Shown here piece by piece: positions 38,300-46,576 of a stretch of 64,000 bases of DNA; positions within the stretch are counted from its first letter, which is position 1; each line of letters starts with the position of its first letter. The DNA is from Palaemon carinicauda (lineage: Eukaryota; Arthropoda; Malacostraca; Decapoda; Palaemonidae). The translations under genes and the position numbers were made by a program. The notes under the pieces were generated by a model. That model had not been told where the DNA came from. It ran no database searches and saw only the letters and a list, made by a program, of their open reading frames with translations. The stretch is from assembly GCF_036898095.1 (NCBI RefSeq), contig NC_090730.1, forward strand, positions 22,418,666 to 22,482,665, written 5' to 3'.

Positions 38300-40966
38300 A
38301 TGTCTGACATTTCGCAAGCCCCCTCCCATAGACGATGTAGGTCTTGCAATAGGCGTATTCCGAAGGCCTCGGTAGATCCTCACACCGCTTGTTCTGACTG
38401 TAGGGACAGGCCCTGTCAGTTAGAAAATCGATGTGAGGAATGCGCCGGACTTTCGGAACTGGAATTTGTCCGTCTTTTAAAATATTCATCTAAGTTAGAG
38501 AGAGGTAGAGTTAGGAGGAGTTCTTCTCACTCTTCAATGTTTTCCTCACCTCATGATCCCCTACCTTTTCCTACCCCTGTAGTGGCTACCCCCAAACCTA
38601 CTGTTTGCCCTCCGCCTGATATGTCTGTTGTTTTGCGTGCTATTCAGGCCTTAGGCGATAAAGTAGAGTCAGTGGTAAGTGACCATAAGTCTCTGATGGC
38701 CGAAGTTAAGGAACTTAAGGTCAAGAGTGCAGTGGGTGGAGTTAGTGCCAGTGCTGTGACGAGTGCTAGTGTCAGTGCAGTGCCAAGTGCTAGTGTCAGT
38801 GCCAGTGTGGTGCGTGAGGATTCTTCTGTGCGAGCCAGTCGTCCTCCCAGTCCGGGACCTCTTGCAAGCTCCCATGCCCAGGGGAGAAGCAATGTCGAAG
38901 GGCATAAGGGTTCGGCAGGCCTTGTTAGGCGCACAGAAGTTTCCTCGGTGGTTGCGGGCGTGTCTTCCAAAGACCGTCACTCCCACCCGCAGACGATTGA
39001 GCCCGTCTTTTTCTCGTCCGCTGATCATCTGTCAGGGAAGAAACGTTGGTCTCAGGTCTCGAGACCACTTAAACGCAGAGTCCAGTCCGCGAGTGCTCAG
39101 CCAGGTTGCAGTCATTGGCTCAGCTCTGACTCGCCGCAGTCATCTGTCGACTGCACTCCGCCCAAGAGGAGTAAGGTTCTGCCACAACAGAGCTCGACTG
39201 TCGACCCTAAGTGGACTCTACTACAGTCCATGCAAGCACAGCTTTCGGACTTGATGCGTGAGTGTCGGGCTGAGAGTATTGCTCCTCCGCCTCCGCCTAC
39301 ACTCCCTCCGCCTGCGCTCGCTCCGCCTGCGCTCGCTCCGCCTGCGCTTGCTCCGCCTGCGCTTGCTCCGCCTGATCGCAGTACCACCTGCCAGGCGTAC
39401 GATGTTGAGCCACGGTCTGAGTTTGCTGTTCCCACTGGTGTTCAGCCTCCGCCTTCTTTAAGGCAACCTTTGCTATGGGATCAGGAGGATTATACCTCTC
39501 TTCCTCCGCCTCCCTTTGCTGCTCCACCAGTGGTGCAACTCTTGGCTGAGGTACAACAACCTCTCCCGTCCATGAGTCAGTCTCCTCAGCTCTCGCTGCA
39601 GCGAGCTCAACCATCCACAAGGCAAGCTCCACTACACCTTGGCCTTGCGCCTCAGGAGCCTCAGCTTGCGAGACATTTACCTTGTTCTGCGCAGCCTCAA
39701 CCTCATCACGCTCCGCTCACACCACAGGAACAGGAACTTGCTACTCCGCTTCCACCAACCGCTCAGCAAGCGCAATCCTTGGGTTCAACCGCTCATGCTA
39801 GGAGTCAGCCTCCTCCACCCATGCGCCTTCCTTCTGCTTCGTCTGCTATTCAGCCTTTGCAGTCTGAGCCTCAGGTTCTCCCTCAACAGTTACTTGTAGA
39901 GGAAACCACTATTGTTCCTACTCGTTCTGACTCTGCTGTTCAGCATTCTTGTCCGATACCTTCGCTACACTCTGGTGATGAGGAGGCACACCTGGATCCC
40001 TCATCAGACTTGGATGAATCCAAGCCTTCTCCACAGTCTATTGACTTTCGTAAGGTCTTGGTTCTGCTTAGGGAGGTTTACCCAGACCACTTTGTCTCTG
40101 CTATTCCCCGCTCTCCGCCATCTGAGTTTTCGCTGGGCATACAACAAGCTAAGTCCTCCTATACTAAGCTAGTCCTAGCAAGGTCCTCTAAGAGAGCATT
40201 AAGGATCTTAGGGGAGTGGCTGCAGTCTAAGCAACACCTAGGCAAGACTTCTTTCATGTTCCCGCCGACCAAGCTCACTTCGAAAGCGAGCGTTTGGTAT
40301 GCCACAGGAGAAGCACCAGGCTTGGGAGTACCTGCCTCTGCCCAGGCTGACTTTTCAAGTCTGGTGGACTCGCCTCGGAGAACTGCAATGAGGCGCTCTA
40401 AGGTTTGCTGGACCTTCTCAGACCTTGATCACTTACTGAAAGGACTGTTTAGAGCATTTGAGATGTTCAACTTTCTTGACTGGTGCCTGGGGGCCCTCAG
40501 CAAGAAGACCTCTCCTGCGGACAAGGATTCTGCCATGCTATTAATGTCCTGCATGGATAAGGCCATTAGGGATGGATCTGGTGAGCTTGCGTCGATGTTT
40601 GTATCAGGGGTTTTGAAGAAAAGGGAACAGCTGTGTACCTTCCTTTCCTCCAGCATTACACCTTGCCAAAGGTCACAACTCCTTTTTGCTCCGCTCTCGA
40701 AGTTCCTCTTCCCTGAAGAGCTGGTTAAGGACTTGTCTGCTGCCCTGATACAAAAGGACACACACGATCTTGTAGCCTCATCGGCTCGTAAGTCTAAGGT
40801 TACTACCTCAGTCCCCAAGACTTATCGCTCACCAGTGGCTGATACCCCTGCGACGAGGTTCATACCGCCCTTTCGTGGTAGAGCCCCCAGCCGAGGAAGC
40901 TCCCGTCCAGACTCTTTCAGGAGCAAGTCCAGGAAAGGCTCCAGGACATCTAAAGGTAAACACTGA
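38300..40966 (+). CDS. DIRS Gag-like protein, copy 2, 888 aa
   Basis: Homologue of the copy 1 Gag, with the same Cys/His-rich start (CRSCNRRIPKASVDPHTACS) and SASAVTSASVSAVPSASVSA repeat, and a Pro-rich middle containing APPALAPPALAPPALAPP. The conserved C-terminal domain reads SIDFRKVLVLLREVYPDHFV and ends in a basic tail. The ATG at 38300 opens the frame after about 380 bp of leader. It ends at UGA (40964-40966), after which the same frame runs on into the recombinase. The RT frame overlaps its last 90 nt. Confidence 0.87.
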   Translation: MSDISQAPSHRRCRSCNRRIPKASVDPHTACSDCRDRPCQLENRCEECAGLSELEFVRLLKYSSKLERGRVRRSSSHSSMFSSPHDPLPFPTPVVATPKPTVCPPPDMSVVLRAIQALGDKVESVVSDHKSLMAEVKELKVKSAVGGVSASAVTSASVSAVPSASVSASVVREDSSVRASRPPSPGPLASSHAQGRSNVEGHKGSAGLVRRTEVSSVVAGVSSKDRHSHPQTIEPVFFSSADHLSGKKRWSQVSRPLKRRVQSASAQPGCSHWLSSDSPQSSVDCTPPKRSKVLPQQSSTVDPKWTLLQSMQAQLSDLMRECRAESIAPPPPPTLPPPALAPPALAPPALAPPALAPPDRSTTCQAYDVEPRSEFAVPTGVQPPPSLRQPLLWDQEDYTSLPPPPFAAPPVVQLLAEVQQPLPSMSQSPQLSLQRAQPSTRQAPLHLGLAPQEPQLARHLPCSAQPQPHHAPLTPQEQELATPLPPTAQQAQSLGSTAHARSQPPPPMRLPSASSAIQPLQSEPQVLPQQLLVEETTIVPTRSDSAVQHSCPIPSLHSGDEEAHLDPSSDLDESKPSPQSIDFRKVLVLLREVYPDHFVSAIPRSPPSEFSLGIQQAKSSYTKLVLARSSKRALRILGEWLQSKQHLGKTSFMFPPTKLTSKASVWYATGEAPGLGVPASAQADFSSLVDSPRRTAMRRSKVCWTFSDLDHLLKGLFRAFEMFNFLDWCLGALSKKTSPADKDSAMLLMSCMDKAIRDGSGELASMFVSGVLKKREQLCTFLSSSITPCQRSQLLFAPLSKFLFPEELVKDLSAALIQKDTHDLVASSARKSKVTTSVPKTYRSPVADTPATRFIPPFRGRAPSRGSSRPDSFRSKSRKGSRTSKGKH

Positions 40967-43025
40967 CTCTCCGCATCTCCAGACAGCAGTAGGAGCCAGG
41001 CTCAAGTTCTTCTGGCGAGCCTGGGAGAAGAGAGGTGCAGACGCCCAGTCTGTCAGTTGGCTGAGGAACGGTTACAGGATTCCATTCTGCCTCAAACCAC
41101 CTCTGACCACATCACCCATCAACCTCTCTCCCAACTACAAAGAAGAGGACAAGAGGCTAGCATTGCACCAGGAGGTGTCGCTACTTGTGCAGAAGAAGGC
41201 AGTGGTTATAGTCCGGGACCATCAATCCCCGGGCTTCTACAACCGTCTCTTTCTTGTGGCCAAGAAGACAGGAGGTTGGAGACCGGTGCTGGACGTCAGC
41301 GCGCTCAACGCGTATGTCACCAAGCAGACGTTCACGATGGAGACGACGAAGTCGGTCTTAGCAGCGGTCAGGCAGGAGGACTGGATGGTCTCGTTGGACT
41401 TGAAAGATGCCTACTTTCACGTTCCTATTCATCCAGACTCCCAACCTTTCCTGAGATTCGTTTTCGGAAAGGTTGTCTACCAATTCCAAGCCCTGTGTTT
41501 TGGCCTAAGCACAGCTCCTATGGTCTTTACTCATCTGATGAGGAATATAGCAAAATTCCTACACTTATCGGACATCAGAGCCTCCCTCTACTTGGACGAC
41601 TGGCTGTTGAGAGCCTCCACGAGTCGTCGCTGTCTGGAGAATCTCAATTGGACTTTAGACTTAATCAGAGAACTGGGTCTATTAGTCAACATAGAAAAGT
41701 CTCAACTCATTCCCTCCCAATCCATTGTGTACCTGGGAATGGAGATTCGGAGTCAGGATTTTCGGGCTTTTCCTTCGGCCCCCAGGATAAGCCAAGCCCT
41801 AGAGTGCATCATGAGCATGCTGAAGAGGAGCAGTTGCTCGGTGAGACAGTGGATGAGTCTCACAGGGACCCTTTCATCACTGGCCCTGTTCGTCGAGCTA
41901 GGGAGACTCCACCTCCGCCCTCTTCAATTCCATCTTGCAGCTCATTGGGACAAGGGTTCGACTCTCGAAGCAGTCTCTATCCCAATCACCCAAGAGATGA
42001 AGACCACTCTCCTGTGGTGGAAGCACAACCTCCTTCTCAGGGAGGGTCTATCGTTGGCTATTCAGACCCCCAATCTTCATCTCTTCTCAGATGCATCGGA
42101 CTCGGGCTGGGGTGCGACCTTGAACGGACGGGAATGCTCGGGAACGTGGAACGAAGAACAGGGATTACTCCACATCAACTGCAAGGAGCTTCTAGCAGTT
42201 CATTTAGCCCTGTTGCACTTCAAGTCCCTCCTGCTAGGCAAAGTGGTGGAGGTGAACTCAGACAATACCACAGCCTTGGCTTACATCTCCAAGCAAGGAG
42301 GGACCCATTCGAGGAGCCTATACGAGATCGCAAGGGACCTCCTCATTTGGTCAAGAGGTCTAAACCTCACTCTGGTCACGAGGTTCATTCAGGGCGATAT
42401 GAACGTCTCAGCAGATCGCCTAAGCAGAAGGAATCAGGTCATTCCCACGGAATGGACCCTCCACAAGAGTGTGTGCAACAGACTTTGGACCTTGTGGGGT
42501 CAACCTACCATAGATCTGTTTGCCACCTCCATAACCAAGAGACTTCCGCTGTACTGTTCCCCTGTTCCAGACCCTGCAGCAGTTCATGTGGATGCTTTTC
42601 TACTGAACTGGTCCCATCTCGACCTGTACGCATTCCCACCGTTCAAGATAATAAACAAAGTTCTGCAGAAATTCCTCTCGCACGAAGGGACACGGCTGAC
42701 GCTGGTTGCTCCCCTTTGGCCTGCAAGAGAATGGTTCACAGAGGTACTTCAATGGCTAGTCGACATCCCCAGGACTCTACCTCTAAGAGTGGACCTTCTA
42801 CGTCAACCTCACGTAGACAGGTTGCACCCAAACCTCCACGCTCTTCGGCTGACTGCCTTCAGACTGTCGAAAGATTCGCTAGAGCTAGAGGCTTTTCGAA
42901 GGAGGCAGCCAGTGCGATTGCCAGAGCGAGAAGGGTTTCCACTCGTAGAGTCTACCAGTCTAAGTGGGAGGTCTTCCGAAGCTGGTGTAGAGCCAATTCA
43001 ATATCCTCTACCAATACCTCTGTGA
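40875..43025 (+). CDS. DIRS reverse transcriptase / RNase H / methyltransferase-like protein, copy 2
   Basis: It copies element RNA into DNA and removes the RNA strand. The RT active site YLDD is at residues 239-242, counting from position 40875. RNase H acidic residues are D406 (SDASDSGWGA), E438 (NCKELLAV), D463 (NSDNTTAL) and D514 (NVSADRLSR). A following domain (DLFATSITKRLPLYCSPVPD, FPPF at 587-590, LVAPLWPAREWF) corresponds to the N6-adenine methyltransferase-like domain described for DIRS elements. Its NPPY-type motif reads FPPF, so catalysis is unproven. The first codon listed is GTG and the frame stays open upstream inside gag without an ATG. A +1 frameshift from gag or another mechanism is therefore likely. 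Confidence 0.92.
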   Translation: MVEPPAEEAPVQTLSGASPGKAPGHLKVNTDSPHLQTAVGARLKFFWRAWEKRGADAQSVSWLRNGYRIPFCLKPPLTTSPINLSPNYKEEDKRLALHQEVSLLVQKKAVVIVRDHQSPGFYNRLFLVAKKTGGWRPVLDVSALNAYVTKQTFTMETTKSVLAAVRQEDWMVSLDLKDAYFHVPIHPDSQPFLRFVFGKVVYQFQALCFGLSTAPMVFTHLMRNIAKFLHLSDIRASLYLDDWLLRASTSRRCLENLNWTLDLIRELGLLVNIEKSQLIPSQSIVYLGMEIRSQDFRAFPSAPRISQALECIMSMLKRSSCSVRQWMSLTGTLSSLALFVELGRLHLRPLQFHLAAHWDKGSTLEAVSIPITQEMKTTLLWWKHNLLLREGLSLAIQTPNLHLFSDASDSGWGATLNGRECSGTWNEEQGLLHINCKELLAVHLALLHFKSLLLGKVVEVNSDNTTALAYISKQGGTHSRSLYEIARDLLIWSRGLNLTLVTRFIQGDMNVSADRLSRRNQVIPTEWTLHKSVCNRLWTLWGQPTIDLFATSITKRLPLYCSPVPDPAAVHVDAFLLNWSHLDLYAFPPFKIINKVLQKFLSHEGTRLTLVAPLWPAREWFTEVLQWLVDIPRTLPLRVDLLRQPHVDRLHPNLHALRLTAFRLSKDSLELEAFRRRQPVRLPEREGFPLVESTSLSGRSSEAGVEPIQYPLPIPL

Positions 43026-43924
43026 CCCAAATAGCTGACTTCCTTCTACATCTTAGGAATGAGAGATCCCTTTCAGCCCCTACGATTAAAGGATATAGGA
43101 GTATGTTGGCTTCAGTTCTCCGCCACAGAGGTTTGGACCTTTCTTCCAACAAGGACCTTCAAGACATTCTTAAGTCTTTTGAGACGTCTAAAGAGCGTCG
43201 TCTATCCACTCCAGGCTGGAACCTAGACGTAGTCTTAAGGTTCCTTATGTCTCCTAGGTTCGAACCTCTCCAGTCAGCTTCCTTCAAGGACCTTACCCTC
43301 AAGACTCTCTTTCTCGTCTGCCTTGCAACAGCTAAGAGAGTCAGTGAGGTTCATGCCTTCAGCAAGAACATTGGTTTCACGACCGAATCTGCAACATGTT
43401 CTTTTCAGCTTGGATTCCTAGCAAAGAACGAACTTCCTTCACGTCCTTGGCCTAGATCGTTTGAAATACCTAGCCTCTCCAACATGGTAGGTAACGAACT
43501 AGAGAGAGTTCTTTGCCCTGTCAGAGCTCTCAAATTTTATCTTAAGAGGTCTAAACCTCTTCGAGGACAGTCAGAAGCCTTATGGTGTGCCATCAAGAAA
43601 CCTTCGAGGCCCATGTCCAAGAATGGGGTTTCATATTATATAAGGCTTCTGATTAGAGAAGCCCACTCTCACTTAAAGGAGGAAGACCTTGCATTGCTGA
43701 AGGTAAGGACCCACGAAGTAAGAGCCGTAGCTACTTCGATGGCCTTTAATAAAAACCGTTCTCTGCAGAGCATAATGGATGCAACCTATTGGAGGAGCAA
43801 GTCAGTGTTTGCATCATTTTATCTGAAAGATGTCCAGTCTCTTTACGAGAACTGCTACACCCTGGGACCATTCGTAGCAGCGAGTGCAGTAGTAGGTGAG
43901 GGCTCAGCCACTACATTCCCTTAA
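41057..43924 (+). CDS. DIRS tyrosine recombinase frame, copy 2
   Basis: Site-specific recombinase with all catalytic residues: R761 (TAKRVSEVH), H886 and R889 (RTHEVRAVA), and Y922 (FASFYLKDV), counted from 41057. The N-terminal core-binding domain starts near STRRVYQSKWEVFRSWCRAN (about residue 630). Residues 1 to about 620 lie over the RT gene in another frame and match no known family. The listed start is a TTG. The frame is open without a stop from the gag UGA (40964-40966) onward, 30 codons before this start. Gag and recombinase therefore share a frame, as in copy 1. It ends just before the non-coding 3' region with the internal complementary region. Confidence 0.88.
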   Translation: MAEERLQDSILPQTTSDHITHQPLSQLQRRGQEASIAPGGVATCAEEGSGYSPGPSIPGLLQPSLSCGQEDRRLETGAGRQRAQRVCHQADVHDGDDEVGLSSGQAGGLDGLVGLERCLLSRSYSSRLPTFPEIRFRKGCLPIPSPVFWPKHSSYGLYSSDEEYSKIPTLIGHQSLPLLGRLAVESLHESSLSGESQLDFRLNQRTGSISQHRKVSTHSLPIHCVPGNGDSESGFSGFSFGPQDKPSPRVHHEHAEEEQLLGETVDESHRDPFITGPVRRARETPPPPSSIPSCSSLGQGFDSRSSLYPNHPRDEDHSPVVEAQPPSQGGSIVGYSDPQSSSLLRCIGLGLGCDLERTGMLGNVERRTGITPHQLQGASSSSFSPVALQVPPARQSGGGELRQYHSLGLHLQARRDPFEEPIRDRKGPPHLVKRSKPHSGHEVHSGRYERLSRSPKQKESGHSHGMDPPQECVQQTLDLVGSTYHRSVCHLHNQETSAVLFPCSRPCSSSCGCFSTELVPSRPVRIPTVQDNKQSSAEIPLARRDTADAGCSPLACKRMVHRGTSMASRHPQDSTSKSGPSTSTSRRQVAPKPPRSSADCLQTVERFARARGFSKEAASAIARARRVSTRRVYQSKWEVFRSWCRANSISSTNTSVTQIADFLLHLRNERSLSAPTIKGYRSMLASVLRHRGLDLSSNKDLQDILKSFETSKERRLSTPGWNLDVVLRFLMSPRFEPLQSASFKDLTLKTLFLVCLATAKRVSEVHAFSKNIGFTTESATCSFQLGFLAKNELPSRPWPRSFEIPSLSNMVGNELERVLCPVRALKFYLKRSKPLRGQSEALWCAIKKPSRPMSKNGVSYYIRLLIREAHSHLKEEDLALLKVRTHEVRAVATSMAFNKNRSLQSIMDATYWRSKSVFASFYLKDVQSLYENCYTLGPFVAASAVVGEGSATTFP

Positions 43925-44322
43925 TCCCATAACCTTTTTTTAACCTTTCTCTTGAATGCTTTTATTGTTGTTTTTATGGTTGTTACGGTAGGCTAAGAAG
44001 CCTTCCGCATCCTTTTGATTTGGCGGGTGGTCTATTCATTCTTGAGAAGCGCCTGGGTTAGAGGTTTTGTAGAGGTCCTTTAGTAGGGGTTGCAACCCCA
44101 TATACTTTGGCACCTTTGGGTTGATTCAGCCTCCAAGAGGAACGCTGCGCTCAGTAAGGAAGACGAACTTAAAAAAGAGGCAGAGTAACGGTTCAATTCG
44201 ACTTCCTTACCAGGTACTTATTATTTCATTGTTATTTGAGATAACTGTTATATGAAATATGGGATACTTAGCTATCCTTTAATCTTGTACACTGGTTTTC
44301 ACCCACCCCCCTGGGTGTGAAT

Positions 44323-44413
44323 CAGCTACATGATTATCGGGTAAGTTTAATATTGAAAAATGTTATTTTTATTAGTAAAATAAATTTTTGAATATACTTA
44401 CCCGATAATCATG
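44323..44413. repeat. Internal complementary region of DIRS copy 2
   Basis: CAGCTACATGATTATCGGGT to ATATTGAAAAA complements the left end. ATGTTATTTTTATTAG to TAATCATGA complements the right end, including the copy-specific T in TTATTTTTATTAG. This shows the region is updated together with its own termini. Confidence 0.9.
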
Positions 44414-44653
44414 ATTTAATCGACCCTCCCTTCCTCCCCAGAGAGAACCAGTGGACCGAGGAATAATTGAGGAGGTGTCAACAAGAAGTACTTGAGTACC
44501 TGGCCACAGGTGGCGCTGGTAAGTACACCCCCTTCTAGTATTGTGACAGCTGGCGTATCCCTCCATAGAATTCTGTCGGGCAACGGAGTTGACAGCTACA
44601 TGATTATCGGGTAAGTATATTCAAAAATTTATTTTACTAATAAAAATAACATT
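44414..44653. repeat. Right inverted terminal repeat of DIRS copy 2
   Basis: Complement of the left repeat (CAAGAAGTACTTGAGTACCT, GGGCAACGGAGTTGACAGCT) ending AAAATAACATT. The genome continues TTTATATTTAG. Confidence 0.88.
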
Positions 44654-44834
44654 TTATATTTAGAAATTAAAAACTGTTTTTAGAATACAGTACAGTAAGT
44701 TGTTGGTGTTATACAGGTCTAAATAAACTTTATTTTACCCCTTAGGGACAAAAATATATCTGGAATATTAAGTGCCTGTGTAAAGTTTCATTATCATCAT
44801 CATCATCTAGTCATGAAGTTATATTTTTACCCTC

Positions 44835-44895
44835 AACTTGCTACTTTCTAAGTTGATACTGTAAATTACAGTATCAACTTAGAAAGTAGCAAGTT
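44835..44895. repeat. Perfect 61-bp palindrome
   Basis: The 30 bases at 44835-44864 (AACTTGCTACTTTCTAAGTT ...) are the exact complement of 44866-44895, with a single A between the arms. This looks like a snap-back duplication. No transposon ends are visible. Confidence 0.95.
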
Positions 44896-45613
44896 CAAGA
44901 TGTAAAGTTTGGTTTAGAATAAGCATTATTTGATGCCTTATTGCTTTAGCAAGTATCCTTATGAATCATAATTTCAAGGATATTATTGATTACCTACCTG
45001 GTACTGCCTGTTTTGGGCTTCAAGAACCATTTGTTGTCTTTTTATGTTATTTATTAATTTTTTATTTTGTTGTTTTTCACTTTTCATATTTGTAAAATAT
45101 TAAATCTTTTGACACTATGCTACGATATATCAATCCAAACACTATTTTATTTTGAAAATATATTTCAAGAAGAGAACATTGCTTTTAGTTCCCCTTCGTA
45201 ATTGAAAATTTCTCTCTTTTTAATCAGATTTTATCTCTATAAGAGCTAAGGTAATTACCAATTTATGTAGTTGAAACAATTTCTTAGCGAACTACTAGCA
45301 ACAGCTCTAAGAATGTATGGTGTACTTAAAGAACTTTAAAGGTTAAGCACAAAGTACATGTGGTACTTTTCATTTCAGGCTCTCTATACATTAGGAAATA
45401 TATTTCAATATATTTCTACCATAAATGATTGTATGCTTAATTATATTAGTTTTGTTCCACTTGTGTGTTTGCACACAACCTTCTGTTGTTCTGCAGAAGA
45501 ATCGTAGTGTATACGAATTATCTATCAGCAAGATGACAGCAGGATTCTATATAAAATGAACAAAGCAAATAGTAAGGCGTATTACAAAAAATATTCATAT
45601 TCTTATGATGATA

Positions 45614-46000
45614 TGGGTAGAAGAGAGACTTTAGCTATGGTAAGCAGCTCTTCTAGGAGAAGGACACTCCAAAATCAAACCATTGTTCTCTAGTCTTGGG
45701 TAGTGTCACAGCTTCTGTACCATGGTCTTCCACTCTCTCTTGGGTTAGAGTTCTCTTGCTTGACGGTAAACTCTGGCACACTATTCTATTTAATTACTCT
45801 TCCTCTTGTTTTGTTGAAGTTTTTACAGTTTAAACAGAAAATATTTATTTTACTGTAATGTTGTTACTCTTCTTAAAATATTTTATTTTTCCTTGTTTCT
45901 TTTCCTCACTGGGCTATTTTCCCTGTTGGGGCCCCTGGGCTTATAGCATCCTGCTTTTCCAACTAGGGTTGTAGCTTAGAAATTAATAATAATAATAATA
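45614..46000 (+). mobile_element. Retroposon-like repeat, long copy with (AAT)n tail
   Basis: It shares about 350 bp in order with 63654-64000 (GTAAGCAGCTCTTCTAGGAG, CATTGTTCTCTAGTCTTGGG, TCCTCTTGTTTTGTT). Its 3' part is GGGCTTATAGCATCCTGCTT, then AGGGTTGTAGCTTAG and AAT repeats. Short copies of this 3' part occur at 35038, 46471 and 61234. A common 3' end plus a simple tail suggests a SINE or the 3' end of a LINE. Confidence 0.75.
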
Positions 46001-46470
46001 TGTGGGAAATGGAAAATGAATCCTCTCGCCTAATTTTGATTTGCTAAGCCTCGTAAGACATGGCTAATAGCATAAGAGAATATCGGAGTTATTGAGAATT
46101 TACAGCGAATGAGTGTACACTTGTTTTCCTTTATCCTTTTTGATGTTGAAATATTTTTATAACATTTTAAATTGCCTATAGAGTTCTAAAAGGTCTCTTT
46201 ATATACATTACAATTTGTTAATAATTGCAACCATTCAAACCTAAGCTTACCTGCCTTATCTTATCTTTTCTGCCTTCCATTTAACGAATTCATATTTTAT
46301 CAAATATACAGTACATATTCTATATGTATTAATTTTTTTTATTCACAAGTTTTTAATTGTAAAGCATAATTGCACTTACTTGCCTTTTACTTTAAACTTC
46401 TATGCTGGATATTTTATATGCATATTCGAATGCATATTTATTCATTCTCATATGTAGTTTAATTGTTATT

Positions 46471-46576
46471 TCCTTTCCTCACTAGGTTAATTTTGGCTTT
46501 CGCTGTTGGAGCCCTTGTGCTTATAGCATTCTGCTTTTTCAAGTAGGGTTGTAGCTTAACTAATAATGATAATACA
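46471..46576 (+). mobile_element. Retroposon-like repeat, short 3' copy
   Basis: TCCTTTCCTCACTAGG, CTTGTGCTTATAGCATTCTG and AGTAGGGTTGTAGCTTAACT are followed by AATGATAATA. It corresponds to the last 105 bp of the repeat at 45614-46000. Confidence 0.75.

Larger units (their letters stand above)
37918..44653 (+). mobile_element. DIRS-type tyrosine-recombinase retrotransposon, copy 2 (best preserved)
   Basis: A 6.7-kb element with inverted terminal repeats (37918-38095 and 44414-44653) and an internal complementary region (44323-44413) that spells complement of left end plus complement of right end. Gag, RT/RNase H/methyltransferase-like and recombinase frames are all open and carry their key residues. 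The sequence is close to copy 1. There is no target duplication. The right edge is followed by TTTAT, as at the other DIRS copies. It may be capable of activity if the frames are expressed. Confidence 0.93.

Noticed and set aside
44835..44895. microRNA precursor
   Set aside because: Perfect pairing with a one-base loop is not a microRNA hairpin. A snap-back duplication fits better.
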